Below, in pieces: positions 9,332-21,200 of a DNA stretch of 64,000 nucleotides. The position numbers were made by a program, and so were the translations under genes. How positions within the stretch are numbered: the first letter of the stretch is position 1; the number at the start of each line of letters is the position of its first letter. The stretch lies in contig CAJXQI010000007.1 of the NCBI GenBank assembly GCA_913058395.1, positions 62,001 to 126,000 of the forward strand. Direction: 5' to 3'. This stretch comes from an uncultured Colwellia sp. (GTDB lineage: Bacteria > Pseudomonadota > Gammaproteobacteria > Enterobacterales > Alteromonadaceae). The notes beneath the pieces were generated by a model. It searched no databases and was not told the origin of the DNA. It worked only from the letters and a program-made list of their open reading frames with translations.

Positions 9332-9690
9332 ATAAGTGAACTTGTACTGTGAAATTTCGCTTCGTCTCCCAAGTTGTAACTAGGCTTTAAAATTGGAGCG
9401 AAAAATAAAGTGAGATAGGAGTGTCTAAGATAGATACTCCTAAACTTTATTTACTCAAACCTGAATTGGCACTTTGGTTAAATAAAGTTTTATTTTCGAA
9501 GTCATTTTTGACTTAAAACTAATTAGCGTACATTTACCTAACGTTATATTTACCGCTTAAAAATAGTCTACAGATATGAGTCCAATATAATTTCAGATTC
9601 ATTCTTCAATAAAAGATTTAATTCATATAAAACACTCCTTTCAATGCCTATTAAGCTGGTGATAATATCTATAAATACTTAGTCGTAATT
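9332..9690. other. Intergenic region with a long inverted repeat
   Basis: 359 bases between two genes on the plus strand. It holds the 50-base inverted repeat described separately; the word AAATAAAGT of its left arm recurs near 9480. The remainder should hold the promoter of the solute-binding protein gene, but no convincing hexamers were identified. Confidence 0.4.
9403..9452. terminator. Imperfect 50-base inverted repeat, probable terminator
   Basis: Arms AAATAAAGT ... TAGGAGT-G-TCTA pair with TAGA-T-ACTCCTA ... ACTTTATTT around a 3-base centre, with a 4-versus-1 base bulge between the outer and inner stems. It lies about 70 bases after the SpoU gene stop. The A/T-rich outer arms could end transcription in either direction. 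Confidence 0.55.
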
Positions 9691-10569
9691 GTGAAAAAAG
9701 GAACGCTAAAAATTATTCAGATGCAATATTTATCTAGCCTAGCTGGAAAACTTAGCCTAAGCGTTTCTTTATTGTTCGTTGTTCTGTTTTCTTTAACAGT
9801 AGAATCCGCTGAAGCCCGTTGTGATAAAACGTTAACGGTTCATTTAGACTTACATGCTCCTTCAGCCTACCTAGATAGCAACGGACAAGTTGCAGGTATG
9901 GATGCAATGTTAGCGCAAAGGATACTAACCCAAGCTGGTTGCAAGGTTGAATGGCATCTTATCGCCATGACAGGTGAAAGAATTTTAAGGAGCCTGCAGC
10001 AGGGGAAGTTTGACGTTATGATTCGTGCGTCTAAAACAGTTCAGCGGCAAGAATATGCATACTTTAGTGAGCCTTATCGGGATGAAATAGTCGGCTTATT
10101 CAGCCGTAAGCAACTTGAATTACCACCTACAATTAGTATGGTTGATGCTTTAGGGCAGCAAATACGTTTAATTGGACCTGTAAGTGGTTGGTATGGCGAT
10201 AAATTTGAGGTATTGCGTAGCGAGCTGAAGAAAAAGGGAGATTATACTGCTTATCCAGATGCCAAGCGCGCTACAGAATTACTGTTTATTGAACCTAGTA
10301 GAGGTAACTTATTGCTAGTCGATGCAGATATATTTTATCTTCATCTTGGAAAAGAGCGGCATAATCAAGTGAAATTAGTTGGTAATAATCTACATATTAG
10401 CCCCGCGTCGTTGATGTTTAGTAAAAGCTCTCTTGAAAAAAGTGATTTAATTGCTATTAACCAAGCTATTTTGCTGTTGCAAGAAACTGGTGAACTAAAA
10501 GCTATTGAAAATAGCTATCGTCCTCAATCATTACAAAAATTATTAAAAGTTAATACTCCACATCTTTAA
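9691..10569 (+). CDS. Periplasmic solute-binding protein, SBP_bac_3 type
   Basis: 292 residues with an N-terminal hydrophobic signal segment (residues ~17-35) and the amino-acid-binding-protein pattern: LTVHLDLHAPSAYLDSNGQVAGMDAMLAQRIL, then GERILRSLQQGKFDVMIRASKT and YFSEPYRDEIVGLF. No ABC permease or ATPase is adjacent, as is common for such orphan proteins in Alteromonadales, so transport is uncertain and a sensing role is possible. The start is GTG 9691 or ATG 9721. Confidence 0.82.
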   Translation: MKKGTLKIIQMQYLSSLAGKLSLSVSLLFVVLFSLTVESAEARCDKTLTVHLDLHAPSAYLDSNGQVAGMDAMLAQRILTQAGCKVEWHLIAMTGERILRSLQQGKFDVMIRASKTVQRQEYAYFSEPYRDEIVGLFSRKQLELPPTISMVDALGQQIRLIGPVSGWYGDKFEVLRSELKKKGDYTAYPDAKRATELLFIEPSRGNLLLVDADIFYLHLGKERHNQVKLVGNNLHISPASLMFSKSSLEKSDLIAINQAILLLQETGELKAIENSYRPQSLQKLLKVNTPHL

Positions 10570-10752
10570 CACCATGTCTTGTGAAAAACCAATGTAAACA
10601 ATGCTTAAATTTTTACATTTCTATTTTCTATATAGCGATGCTTATAAGTAATGAGTGTAGATAAAAGTACGCAAAAAAGAGATAAAGCATTATATTTTTT
10701 TCTCTGTTAATTATTACGCTTTTAGGCAAGTATCTACAGCTTTAAAACCTAT

Positions 10753-12099
10753 TTAGATGCTCAGCATACGCTTTTTCAATCTTGCTAGCTCAATTGCGTT
10801 TGAGCGTACGGTAAGTTTAATATGACTATACTCATAGTCTTCTTTAGTCACGCTCATGCTAGAGCGAATTTCGCCTATGATACCTTTGGCGGTATAAGGA
10901 ATAATAACTTCCTCTTCAATCATCTCGTTCTGTGCAACGCCAACGATATATTGATGTAATTTACTGACATCAGCAGGATTTCGAGTTGAAGTCATCATGG
11001 CATCTGGAAACTCTGCCATCAATGCTTGTTGCTGTTCAGGCGCAAGTTGATCTGATTTATTCAGTACCAGTAACTTTTTACTATCTTCAACGCCAACTTC
11101 TGCTAGTACTTCGTGTACTACAGCTAATTGTGAGCGAAATGAAGGGTCGGAAGCATCAACCACATATAACAATAATGAAGCGTCATGCGCTTCGGCTAAC
11201 GTTGAATGAAATGAAGCCACTAAATCATGCGGTAATTTTTTAATAAAACCAACGGTGTCTGATACTAAAATTCTTGGCTGAGTAATAGGGAATAACGCTC
11301 GAACAGTGGTATCAAGGGTTGCGAAAAGCTTATTCTCACCTTCAACATCACTACCGGTAATAGCTCGCATCATAGATGATTTACCGGCATTGGTATAACC
11401 AACCAATGCGACACAAAAAAGCTCAGAACGTTGTGTTCTTCTGCCTTTCATTTCGTTTTGAACACTGACTAATTCGCGCTTAAGTTCCGCTAATTGGTCA
11501 CGCACTTTTCGGCGATTTAACTCTAGTGTAGTTTCGCCAGCACCTTTACCCATTTGGCGTTCTTTATCGCCACATGATGATTCACGTAAGCGTGGTGCAA
11601 CATAATTAAGGCGGGCAATTTCTACTTGCAAACGTGCTGTTTTAGTACGAGCATGGCGGCTGAATATTTCAATAATAATGCCAGTACGGTCAAACACTTC
11701 TACGCCTAATTGATTTTCAACATTACGCAGCTGTGACGGACTTAAATCACAATCAAATACCACCACATCGGCACAACCAAACGGTAGATTATCAGAGGGA
11801 ATTTCAGCAAGCTCAATGAGCTCGTTACTAGAAAGTTCCTCGGCTTCTTCAAAGTCTTCGACCTGACCTTTATTACCCGTAAGATGAGCTATTTCAGCGA
11901 GTTTACCTAATCCCAGTACATTGACTCTTTTAGTAGAGCTTTGTTTTTGTGATTGAGTGCCAACCACTTTAAAGCCTAGTGTGGTGACTAAACGCGCTAA
12001 CTCGGCAAGTGACTCTGTTGCTTCATCACCTTTAAAGTCGGGTGTACAAATAGAAATAAGTAAAGCGTGATTAAGTGATGCTTTTGCTGTTAATTGCAT
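10753..12099 (-). CDS. hflX: Ribosome-associated GTPase HflX
   Basis: 448 residues, the normal length. HflX N-terminal domain, a coiled linker with GKGAGETTLELNRRKV, then the G domain: G1 GYTNAGKSS, G3 DTVGFIKKLP, G4 NKSD. HflX binds the 50S subunit and splits stalled ribosomes, especially under heat stress. It is separated here from its usual hfq/hflKC partners, so this may be a lone copy. The neighbour on the left is convergent. Confidence 0.95.
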   Translation of the reverse strand: MQLTAKASLNHALLISICTPDFKGDEATESLAELARLVTTLGFKVVGTQSQKQSSTKRVNVLGLGKLAEIAHLTGNKGQVEDFEEAEELSSNELIELAEIPSDNLPFGCADVVVFDCDLSPSQLRNVENQLGVEVFDRTGIIIEIFSRHARTKTARLQVEIARLNYVAPRLRESSCGDKERQMGKGAGETTLELNRRKVRDQLAELKRELVSVQNEMKGRRTQRSELFCVALVGYTNAGKSSMMRAITGSDVEGENKLFATLDTTVRALFPITQPRILVSDTVGFIKKLPHDLVASFHSTLAEAHDASLLLYVVDASDPSFRSQLAVVHEVLAEVGVEDSKKLLVLNKSDQLAPEQQQALMAEFPDAMMTSTRNPADVSKLHQYIVGVAQNEMIEEEVIIPYTAKGIIGEIRSSMSVTKEDYEYSHIKLTVRSNAIELARLKKRMLSI

Positions 12100-12314
12100 A
12101 ATGGCTCGATGTTGGGGTACGTGAGTGCAAACGTGACGGTATATCTAAAGTGGGGAGATCCTACGCTGTTCTATGCAAGCTTTATAGAGGCATAGTGTAC
12201 TAATGTCAGTAGAGATACTAATTACTTACTCGTACTATCGAATAAAGGCGTTAATTGTCACGACTTCTTTATTGGTCATTATCAATTAGTGCCGATGATA
12301 ACCTTTCGCTGTAA

Positions 12315-12539
12315 TTAACTTGCCGTGCGGTATTGTAAAATTAAACTGACTATTTCATGGGAACTGCCTGATGATTCAAGTGATTCATTTAGCGTACGTC
12401 TTTGTGGTAATTGAATGTTAAATTTTTCTTTTAATATATTGATAACTTGCTCTTCAGCATTCGGGTCTATTTCTGTTCCAGAAAAAATACATATCCGTTG
12501 AAGGATAAATTCTTTGTTCATAATACGATTCACTTCCAT
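12315..12539 (-). CDS. Small conserved-looking hypothetical protein
   Basis: 74 residues (or 68 from ATG 12521, which has GGAAG 11 bases upstream). The protein is soluble, with a helical pattern FNIQLPQRRTLNESLES that resembles an acyl-carrier-like or regulatory helix bundle, but the phosphopantetheine Asp-Ser motif is absent, so no function is assigned. It lies between hflX and mnmH on the same strand. Confidence 0.6.
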   Translation of the reverse strand: MEVNRIMNKEFILQRICIFSGTEIDPNAEEQVINILKEKFNIQLPQRRTLNESLESSGSSHEIVSLILQYRTAS

Positions 12540-12618
12540 CTTGTTAGTTAATGTCTGAGTGTCTTAATCTTAAATTGTAAATATTGATAATTATTCAGCT
12601 TGCAAGGCTAAAGCTATA

Positions 12619-13734
12619 TTAACTGTGTATAAACGTTAAACATTGCGCGTTATTACCACGAAAAATAACTCTTTCGGCTTTTAATCCTAGTTGATATTGA
12701 TACATAGGATCATAATATTCACACAAAAGAGGCTTCAACCAATTTAAGTGGTAATGCGATTGGCCAGTTAATTGTTGGGTTAAGGCGATATTTTGTACTT
12801 TCTTCAACTGGCTGTAACGCTGGGTACCTAGTCGTTTCCGTATTTTAAATAAGCCTTGCTCTAAATATTGGCTAAAGTGGATAAAGCCTTGTTCAGTACC
12901 ATACGTAGATTGAAAATCTTCGGTCATTTTTACGATATATTCTTGATAAATATGCTCGAGTCGATATTCGAAGCTTTCTTCGATTACCACTATTGGCGCT
13001 AGTGCCATGGCTTGTCGTAAGCTATCAGGTAAATGAACGCTACCAATAATCCTACCTTCATCTTCTAAAATCAAGCTTTGATTGATGGCGTAATTGCCGG
13101 TGATATATTGTTCTGCCAACTTGTTTTCAAAATTTATTTGGTTTGATTGTGCATTTACGAAGCCGCCAAAACTTGAGCCTCGATGACCCGCTGCCGCTTC
13201 TAAATCTATACTATTTTTACAATGAGCAAGAAAAGGCGTTTTTCCACAGCCAGTGTTGCCAGCGAGTATAATTAAAGGGTGCTGTACTATTTGCTCTAGC
13301 TCACTGATTAAAAACTGACGCAGTGCTTTATATCCACCAATAAGCAGGGGGTAGTCAATACCTGATTCTTTTAACCAGCGCTGCGTTGTTTTTGAGCGTA
13401 AGCCGCCACGAAAACAATATAAATACCCTTGAGGGTTCTCTTGGGCAAACTTTTGCCACTTTTTCAGTCGCTCGGCTTTGTTACGACCGGAAACGAGTTC
13501 ATTGCCTAAATTGATGGCAGCTGCTTGACCACTGTTTTTATAACATAAACCAACCGCTGCCCGTTCGTCATTGTTCATTAAAGGCAGGTTAACGGAATTA
13601 TTAAAAGCGCCTTTTTCAAATTCAACTGGGGCACGTACATCCATTAGGGGAGTTTTATTGCGAATAATTGTGCGAAAGTCTGCGCTATTACATAGCTTGC
13701 TTTTGGGCTCTGTAATTGAACTAGTGGTCGTCAT
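12619..13734 (-). CDS. mnmH: tRNA 2-selenouridine synthase MnmH (SelU)
   Basis: 371 residues. The rhodanese domain starts at [13 protein letters not shown], and its active Cys is in [11 protein letters not shown]-loop [11 protein letters not shown] follows. MnmH geranylates 2-thiouridine at tRNA wobble position 34 and replaces it with selenium using selenophosphate. The start shares one base with the selD stop (TAATG), so the two are translationally coupled. This pairing indicates the selenouridine-tRNA use of selenium; no SelA/SelB is present in the window. Confidence 0.96.
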   Translation of the reverse strand: MTTTSSITEPKSKLCNSADFRTIIRNKTPLMDVRAPVEFEKGAFNNSVNLPLMNNDERAAVGLCYKNSGQAAAINLGNELVSGRNKAERLKKWQKFAQENPQGYLYCFRGGLRSKTTQRWLKESGIDYPLLIGGYKALRQFLISELEQIVQHPLIILAGNTGCGKTPFLAHCKNSIDLEAAAGHRGSSFGGFVNAQSNQINFENKLAEQYITGNYAINQSLILEDEGRIIGSVHLPDSLRQAMALAPIVVIEESFEYRLEHIYQEYIVKMTEDFQSTYGTEQGFIHFSQYLEQGLFKIRKRLGTQRYSQLKKVQNIALTQQLTGQSHYHLNWLKPLLCEYYDPMYQYQLGLKAERVIFRGNNAQCLTFIHS

Positions 13735-14765
13735 TACAATAAACTCACTGTCGGTGATGTTTGTGCTACTAATTCGCCAATAGGCTCAAGGTTTAGGCCA
13801 TTACTTTTACATAAGGTTTCAAATGCTGCTTTACCTGCGGGGTTTACTGCTACTAGTAAGCCGCCACTGGTTTGAGGATCACATAAAATTGTTTTTTCTT
13901 TCGAGTTCAATGGCCCAACATTACTGCCATAACTTGCAAAGTTTCGCTCACAGCCACCAGGTATACAACCTTGATTGATGTAATCATTAACGTTATCAAG
14001 GCAGGGGACTTTTTTAAAATCAATAACGGCCGCAACATTACTGCCTTGGCAAATTTCCAAAAGATGTCCTATGAGTGCAAAACCAGTGACGTCGGTCATT
14101 GCGGTAACCGAGTCTAATGCGGCAAATTGTTGACCTATAGCGTTTAAGGTTTTCATTGCTTGCGGCGCTAGTTGAGCATGCTCAGGCAATAACTTTCCTT
14201 GCTTTTCAGCGGTGGTCATAATGCCAATACCGAGTGGTTTGGTTAGATAAAGCAAATCGCCAGTTTGAGCAGTATTATTTCGCTTAATGTTGCTATTATT
14301 AATTAGGCCTGTAACCGCTAAGCCAAAAATAGGCTCTGGCGCATCAATAGAATGTCCACCAGCTAATGGAATTCCTGCTTCAGCGCAAATAGCGCGAGCA
14401 CCATCAAGTACTTGTTGGGCAATTTCGGGCGCTAAAATATTGACTGGCCAACCCAAAATAGCGATTGCCATTATTGGTTTTCCGCCCATCGCATAAATAT
14501 CGCTAATGGCATTACAGGCAGAAATTTTACCAAAATCTGTTGGGTCATCAACAATAGGCATGAAAAAGTCAGTGGTTGAAATCACACCTTGGTTGTTGCC
14601 AATGTCGAAAACAGCAGCATCATCTTTGCTGCTATTACCAACTAAAAGCGCGTTGTGCTCAGGCAGAGAGAGCGATGACTTTAGCATGACGTCAAGTACT
14701 GAAGGGGAAATTTTACATCCACAGCCTGCGCCGTGTGAGTATTGGGTTAAGCGAATTGCTGTCAT
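13734..14765 (-). CDS. selD: Selenide, water dikinase SelD
   Basis: 343 residues. The glycine-rich N-terminus [12 protein letters not shown] contains the catalytic Cys (residue 15, equivalent to Cys17 of E. coli) and Lys18. The Cys form means no UGA recoding is needed. The enzyme makes selenophosphate from selenide and ATP and supplies MnmH encoded directly downstream. Conserved SDIYAMGG and [12 protein letters not shown] follow. It is probably the first gene of the selD-mnmH operon. Confidence 0.96.
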   Translation of the reverse strand: MTAIRLTQYSHGAGCGCKISPSVLDVMLKSSLSLPEHNALLVGNSSKDDAAVFDIGNNQGVISTTDFFMPIVDDPTDFGKISACNAISDIYAMGGKPIMAIAILGWPVNILAPEIAQQVLDGARAICAEAGIPLAGGHSIDAPEPIFGLAVTGLINNSNIKRNNTAQTGDLLYLTKPLGIGIMTTAEKQGKLLPEHAQLAPQAMKTLNAIGQQFAALDSVTAMTDVTGFALIGHLLEICQGSNVAAVIDFKKVPCLDNVNDYINQGCIPGGCERNFASYGSNVGPLNSKEKTILCDPQTSGGLLVAVNPAGKAAFETLCKSNGLNLEPIGELVAQTSPTVSLL

Positions 14766-14943
14766 GGTGGTTACTATAAGGAGTAAGTATATTGTAACTT
14801 ACAGCAAAACTTTGCTGGTTACATCTTCTGATTGGTTTTTAATCAGGCAATCCTGAATCAAGAGCGATCACTAATGATTCATGTTAAAGAGGGGAGTTGT
14901 TAAGCGAAAAATCTGAACACGAATCTTAAGCGCGCAAAAATTG

Positions 14944-15405
14944 CTATTGTATTAAGTTAAATTTAATCGATTTAAAAATTTTATGACTCAGCTCAGTATC
15001 AGCAGTATCAGCAGTATCCGTGAATTCAATTAACATAGAAAAGCGAATCTTTCCTGAAACAGTCGGAATGGTTAACGCCACTTTCTTATCTTGTAGCAAT
15101 AACTTGCCATGGTGACCGTCAATGACTATTGGCTCGAAAGTCGCATTAGTTAGCTCATTAAACTGTGAAGAATACCAGCCTAAATCATAGGTTAAGGTAA
15201 TGTTGTTACTATTAAGCTGCCCTGCATTTGAGTCAATGCTTTGCACATTGGCAGGTATTAAGTTACTTGGGTGTGTAAAGCAAAATTGATCACTTGGACA
15301 ACGCTCAAGCCATTGTGCTGGCTGTTGGTTATCTTCGCTATTTGAGTAGCTTATATAAAATAGAGTAAGAAGAGTTACGATTAAGAGAAATTTGCCAAAC
15401 TGCAT
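14944..15405 (-). CDS. Secreted hypothetical protein
   Basis: 153 residues with a signal peptide or single N-terminal membrane helix (FGKFLLIVTLLTLFYISYS) and two cysteines close together (ERCPSDQFCF) that may form a disulfide. Near the C-terminus a 9-base repeat gives DTADTADTE. No family recognised. It stands between selD and a PEP-CTERM gene on the same strand, with its own short upstream region. Confidence 0.65.
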   Translation of the reverse strand: MQFGKFLLIVTLLTLFYISYSNSEDNQQPAQWLERCPSDQFCFTHPSNLIPANVQSIDSNAGQLNSNNITLTYDLGWYSSQFNELTNATFEPIVIDGHHGKLLLQDKKVALTIPTVSGKIRFSMLIEFTDTADTADTELSHKIFKSIKFNLIQ

Positions 15406-15475
15406 TATAGTTTCCGCGGGACACCAACACTTATTGATAATTTATTATAACAAGTGCTGGCTTATTGAATTGATC

Positions 15476-16144
15476 TTATTTTGCTTTTTTAAAGCCACTT
15501 TTTAATAAAAGGCTAAAAGATAATAGTAACAGAACTAAAGTGCTTGGCTCAGGTACAGGTAATGGAATACTTGCTGAAGCCACTATTAGTACTGGGTTAA
15601 TATCTATCCAGAAGTTTTGTCCGTCAGTTTGTACTAATCGATTGCGATGTATGTTGCTAACTTCAGTATCATTCAGCAACGTGCTGCTATTTAGTGAAGA
15701 ATTCATTAATCCACCCGAACGATGGTCTAAACCTAAGTTATGTCCTAATTCATGTGCTAATAGTTCGCCACCAGAATTTCCGGCTGCAAAAGATGACTCG
15801 ACAACAAAATCATTACCGAAATACTCACCACAACCAACTATGCCTGAGCTTATTGAACCACCACAAGCGCTAATGGTATCAATGAAATAGAAATTAACGA
15901 CATTAATACCGCCAATATGCATATCAAATAATTGATTAACTTCTGCATCAGTCGTTATGTCTAATAAATCAGGTAGAACTAATTCCGACGCTAAGCCAAT
16001 TCGTATGTCTATCGGCATTGAGCCAAAGCTGCTTTGTGAAAATATCGCATCAAGATCCGCTTCATTAGTTGTAATAAAGGCCGCTTTAGCTTGTGAAGAA
16101 GCGAGAATTGCCACCGTGATGAGTAAATATTTTAATATGTTCAC
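15476..16144 (-). CDS. PEP-CTERM metalloprotease, matrixin-like
   Basis: 222 residues. A signal peptide (MNILKYLLITVAILASSQAKA) is followed by the zinc motif HELGHNLGLDH (HExxHxxGxxH) and a nearby Met (GGLMNSS) that would be the Met-turn of metzincins. The C-terminus is a PEP-CTERM sorting signal: VPEPSTLVLLLLSFSLLL then basic residues. It is predicted to be exported, anchored and processed by an exosortase-type enzyme, which is not in this window. Confidence 0.88.
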   Translation of the reverse strand: MNILKYLLITVAILASSQAKAAFITTNEADLDAIFSQSSFGSMPIDIRIGLASELVLPDLLDITTDAEVNQLFDMHIGGINVVNFYFIDTISACGGSISSGIVGCGEYFGNDFVVESSFAAGNSGGELLAHELGHNLGLDHRSGGLMNSSLNSSTLLNDTEVSNIHRNRLVQTDGQNFWIDINPVLIVASASIPLPVPEPSTLVLLLLSFSLLLKSGFKKAK

Positions 16145-16546
16145 TTTATTCCTTTTTAATTAGTAACTTACGTTAGAACGCTTTGTTGATATCAAGCATA
16201 AAGTACACCATGTTACTTTTATTGAGTGAAAACATGTATTTACAATCTTCGTAGTTGTATATCTTATTGAAAGTGTTAAATATTATGACACTAGGGTTGT
16301 TCATAAAGTAATCTTAAAAATGGTAGAATAGACCTGTTTATAAAATATTCAATTAAATGTAATTTTAGATGGGGATATATTGTTTATTGCTGTATAATGC
16401 GCGGCTTTATTATGGTGGCTGGGCAAATGTTTATGGCTAAATATTCGCTAGGTTATCTAAATTTACAGTATTAACTACCCATTTTAAGCTATCCGTTAGC
16501 GATTACTCGTTAATGATTTTAGTTAACGGAATATAGGAAGACTTCA
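16145..16546. other. Divergent intergenic region
   Basis: 402 bases between the PEP-CTERM gene (minus) and ybiT (plus). A TATAAT at 16393-16398 on the plus strand is a likely -10 for ybiT, leaving a ~140-base leader; no good -35 is visible. No leader ORF was identified with confidence. Confidence 0.4.
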
Positions 16547-18151
16547 TTGATAACTACATCGAACATTACCATGCAATTTGGCGCAGAGCCTTTATTTGAA
16601 AACATTTCGGCTAAATTTGGCAACGGTCATCGCTATGGTTTAATTGGCGCTAACGGCTGTGGTAAATCTACATTTATGAAGATACTCAGTGGTGAGTTAG
16701 TACCGAGTTCAGGTAATGTTTCGGTCAGTACCGGCAACAAGGTAAGTACGTTGGGCCAAGACCAATTCGCCTTTGAAGAACACAATGTTATCGATACTGT
16801 GATCATGGGTGATATGCCGTTATGGAAAGTAAAGCAAGAACGTGACGCTATTTATGCACAAGCTGAAATGAGCGAAGCAGACGGTATGCGCGCTGGTGAA
16901 TTAGAAAGTGAATTTGCTGAAATGGACGGATACACAGCAGAAAGTCGTGCAGGTGAAATCTTATTAGAAGCAGGTATTGAAGAGTCGTTTCATTACGGTT
17001 CTATGCAACAAGTAGCGCCTGGTTGGAAGCTGCGTGTACTACTTGCACAAGCCTTATTCGCTAACCCAGATATTTTGTTGCTTGATGAGCCTACCAACAA
17101 CTTGGATATTCATACCATCAGTTGGTTAGAAGGTGAGTTGAACAAGCGTAAATGCACCATGATTATCATTTCGCATGATAGACACTTTCTTAACTCAGTT
17201 TGTACTCATATGGCTGATATTGATTACGGTGAATTGCGAATTTATCCGGGTAACTACGAGTTCTTCCTACAACAATCGGCTTTATTACGTGAGCAATTAC
17301 TTGCTGGTAACACGAAAAAAGCGGAAGAAATTGCCGAGCTACAAGACTTTGTCAACCGTTTTGGTGCTAACGCGTCAAAAGCAAAGCAAGCCAGTTCACG
17401 TGCTAAAAAAATGGATAAAATTAAGCTTGATGATGTAAAAGCATCGAGCCGTATTACGCCAAAAATTGCTTTCGCACCAGGTAAGAAAATGCACCGCCAA
17501 GCATTAGAACTTGAAAACCTTAGCCACGGTTTTGATGGTGAAGTGTTATTTAAAAATGGTGAGTTATTGCTAGAAGCTGGCGCTAAATTAGCTATTATCG
17601 GCGAAAACGGTGTTGGTAAAACTACTTTACTACGCTGTTTAATGAATGAACTTGAACACACTGAAGGTGTGGTTAAGTGGTCTGAAAATGCGTCAGTGGG
17701 TTATTGTCCACAAGACAGCGGCCACTTTTTTGATAACGACTTAACGTTAATGGATTGGATGTCGCAATGGCGTCGACCTTGTCATAATGATTTAAGTGTT
17801 CGCGGCATGTTAGGTCGTATGTTGTTTACTGATGATGATGCCAATAAAAAAGCCCGTAACTGTTCAGGTGGTGAAAAGAACCGTTTGTTATTTGGCATGT
17901 TAATGATGGGTGACATCAATGTATTGATCATGGATGAACCAACTAACCACATGGATATTGAAGCAATTGATGCATTAAACAATGCCTTGAAAGACTTTGA
18001 AGGTACCTTGATATTTGTTAGTCATGACCGTGAGTTTGTTTCAAGTTTAGCTAGCCGTATTATTGACATTAAAGATAAGAAGTTAGTGAACTTTCAAGGC
18101 TCGTTAGATGAATACCTTGATAGCCAAGCGGAAGTGAAAAAAATCGCTTAA
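16547..18151 (+). CDS. ybiT: ABC-F family ATPase YbiT
   Basis: 534 residues, near identical in layout to E. coli YbiT: two nucleotide-binding domains with Walker [10 protein letters not shown] and GENGVGKTT, Walker [12 protein letters not shown] and [11 protein letters not shown], and a charged linker with [16 protein letters not shown]. There is no membrane domain. ABC-F proteins act on the ribosome E site. The first signature motif is degenerate (VAPGWKLR) as in the family, and the second reads NCSGGEKNR. The start is TTG 16547 with GGAAG six bases upstream. Confidence 0.95.
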   Translation: MITTSNITMQFGAEPLFENISAKFGNGHRYGLIGANGCGKSTFMKILSGELVPSSGNVSVSTGNKVSTLGQDQFAFEEHNVIDTVIMGDMPLWKVKQERDAIYAQAEMSEADGMRAGELESEFAEMDGYTAESRAGEILLEAGIEESFHYGSMQQVAPGWKLRVLLAQALFANPDILLLDEPTNNLDIHTISWLEGELNKRKCTMIIISHDRHFLNSVCTHMADIDYGELRIYPGNYEFFLQQSALLREQLLAGNTKKAEEIAELQDFVNRFGANASKAKQASSRAKKMDKIKLDDVKASSRITPKIAFAPGKKMHRQALELENLSHGFDGEVLFKNGELLLEAGAKLAIIGENGVGKTTLLRCLMNELEHTEGVVKWSENASVGYCPQDSGHFFDNDLTLMDWMSQWRRPCHNDLSVRGMLGRMLFTDDDANKKARNCSGGEKNRLLFGMLMMGDINVLIMDEPTNHMDIEAIDALNNALKDFEGTLIFVSHDREFVSSLASRIIDIKDKKLVNFQGSLDEYLDSQAEVKKIA

Positions 18152-18176
18152 GATTGATTCGCTAAAGTTTTTTTTT

Positions 18177-18209
18177 AAAGCCAGATACTATTTTGTATCT
18201 GGCTTTTTT
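18177..18209. terminator. Rho-independent terminator, bidirectional
   Basis: A perfect 12-bp stem AAAGCCAGATAC / GTATCTGGCTTT with loop TATTTT, followed by a T-run and preceded by a run of Ts on the other side. It lies between convergent ybiT and the GH81 gene and can serve both. Confidence 0.92.
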
Positions 18210-18234
18210 ATTCATCAACCTGAACTCAGGATAA

Positions 18235-21200
18235 CTAATCACTGACAACCGTGAAGCCATTGGCTGTAGCAGCAACGACTTTTCCATCACTAAAAGTAAC
18301 CTGAAGTGTTTGATTACTAAAGTTATAGACTACGTAACTAGTGACGCCGTTTTTCTCAAACGCTAATGCCGCAGGGTGGTTAGCTGTTAGCGCGCCAGTA
18401 CCTGTTTTTAAATGCCCTAATTTGCTGAAGGTATGAAGCCAGTGATAGGTATGGGCTTTGGATTCACCTGCTTCAGCGTCATAATTGCTAACACTGTTAT
18501 AGTCAGCTATGGCTAAATCGGCATTGGTCATTGCCCATAAACTCCACCAAATGTCGCGCCATTGGTCATCAACTAAACCCGAAGGCTTACCATTTGATGA
18601 CTCACTTAATCCTAATGTTACATAATCTTCCATATAGTCAGCATGCAAGCCAACGTGCAGTGTAAGTGGGTTTATTGGCAAACCTTGTATACCTAAAATA
18701 TGGGCATAAGCTGCGCTGAACCATGTTGAAAACACTGCGCCGTCTCCCCATATAATTGAGGTTGTTATTTTGTCGTAGCCATCTGGGAAGTTGTTTTCAG
18801 TTTCACCGACAGCATTGTAATCATCAATATTGTTCCAATACTCCCAATATGCTGCCGTGGTTGATGCGTGTAAATACATGCCACGCTCTACTAAATCATT
18901 ATTGTCGGTGCTTAAGCCATAGAGAATAATTGCGCCATAGGCGTTGGCGGCTTCTGAAGTGGATTCATTATTATTGCCACGAGCGAAATTGACTTTACCT
19001 GATGCCCAGGAAAAACCATTGGCAGGGTCAAAGTTGCGTAAATATGGAAACATAGTGTCGTCTCTACCCCCAGCATAATCACGGATCAGTAGTTCAATCA
19101 TAGGGCCGTATTGCTCATCACTGCACCAGCTTGCGTCCATTCGGCAAATTTCTGCGGCTGCGCGAATCAAATAACCATAATGAAAATGATGATCATTGAG
19201 CTGTTGATGACTCATAAATGATTCTTCTAATGCCAATAATGTCGACCATTCCTCATCATAAACAAAGTATTTATTGATATCTAAGCTACTGTCTGTTTCA
19301 GCAGTAAACCAGTCAGATAGCTCTGTTTTTAGCCAGTTTCGCAGAGTCGCTGCTTCCGTTGTCATACCGATTGATTCGGCAATGGCGATTAATTCAGCAA
19401 CTTTACTGTAGTTCTTTCCTGACCAATAAGCGTCGGTGTGTGTATTCCAAGAATCAGCCCCTTGTGCAATGAACTCAGTGATCATGGTTTCTAATGTTAT
19501 TTGATCAAAAGTACCATCAATTGACGGTAATGTTGGCAGTATGCCCACGAAAGGTAGTTGATAGCTAAATTGTGCAGTTTCACTAAACTTAATAGTGCCG
19601 CGGGCACTTTTAATCTGGTAAGCCGATGTTGTTTGTGTTGAGTTTTTCCAGTGCAATGGGTGCATACCTGCGATTGTTTCGACAGTTGCCCCTTGGCTAT
19701 TTTTATAAGCATGGCTAACAGTAACGGTATTAGTGGCTTTATCAACTGAGTAATCTATAGCGACACTTGCGACAACATTGCGTGCTTTTGCAGCAAAGAA
19801 ACTGGTTAAAGTATCGGAAGGTACACCATTTAAGCTCGGAAGATAGGTGAGTGTAAATTCTTTTGTAGCATTATTAATAGTGATTTCATTACTAGTAATA
19901 TTGTCAAATGTTGTTGTTCCTTCGCCAGTAATTAAAAAATTATTGCTATTACCGGCAACGCTAGTCCAAATACCTAAACTATTATCTTGATTGTAAAATG
20001 TACCTTTTTCACTGCCGTCATCACGTAAGCTACGTATCACTATTTCACCGTCATATACTTTAAAGTATATGTATGGTGAGCCATGAACAAAAGTGGCTTC
20101 CATAACCGCTGTGTCGTTATTTTGCCATTCAACTGTTACTGAGCCGTCACTGTGATCTTTTAAATAACCTTGCAAATTTGCATGTAGTGAATTGCCAACG
20201 GCAATACCGTCAAACACTTCGCTAAATGGGTCAGGAATAGGGTACAGGAAACCGTCTGTTGTGGTGGTTAAGCCTGATGGAATACCCATAACTCTAACGC
20301 CACGCTCTGATATGCGTGCAGTCATTGGGTCTGGGGTAATATAGGCGGCGGTGTTAGCATCACCTATGGTCATTTCTCCCATAAATGGCACAGAGCCCCA
20401 CCATTTATGAGTTGGCGTTGGCTTAGTTAAAGCTGGGCCTGTTAATTGCGGGTGTAATTTAGTTGGAGTTCCCGTGGGAACACCTGTAGTTGTATCGCAA
20501 CTAGCAATTGCGGGCTCAACAATGCCTGCATTGTAAATCCAATTGCCAAAGTCATAAACACAACGATAGCTTTCTGGGTTGATAGTATCGGAAATAGAAC
20601 CTGCGCCGTAGTTCGTTATTTGATATGAACCTGGGCTAGTTCCGCCATCGTTGATACCGGTGAAATGGATATTGTCTAGCTGAAATATGGTGCTGGTTGT
20701 ATCGGTAGCCCATATGACTATTCCTGTGTTGACACTTGATAGGTTTAGTCCTGCATTGGCTAACGAGGCTAAAGAAATCTCAACAGTTTCCCAGCCTGCT
20801 GCGCCTAAACTACCTAGAGGTTGATCGCCAGACGTACAAGGGTAAATACAATCAAGTTTCATGGTTATTTTACTGTCACCACTAACAACTTTAACGTCAA
20901 AGACAAGCTTTCCATCGGTATGGTTGCTAAGGTTTAGTACACTGCTCATGCTAATAAATAGCCCTGCAATATCACCGCTAGCACTATGGCTGACTTCTAA
21001 AACATTACCTCGTTCATTGTCATTTACAATTTGCCAAGCAATACTTGGGCAACCTGCGCCACCGTCATTATTACACTCTGCCCAACCTATCGCTGAGTCA
21101 AAGGCATTTATGCCTCTATCCCAAAGCGTACTTACTGCACCATTTTCAAAAACGTTCACTTGCGTGCTTGCTGTGCTATCACCAACATTAATAATTCTAA

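Noticed and set aside
10662-10724. Apparent long inverted repeat between the solute-binding protein gene and hflX
   Set aside because: The A-rich and T-rich parts are mirror images and not reverse complements, so they cannot form the stem; only a few outer bases pair.
13734-14765. Possible selenocysteine (UGA) in SelD
   Set aside because: The catalytic position is a normal Cys codon and the frame is open from the ATG, so no recoding is required.
14506-14856. 116-codon plus-strand frame opposite selD, and similar long antisense frames elsewhere
   Set aside because: They overlap well-supported genes on the other strand, lack ribosome binding sites and show no recognisable product.
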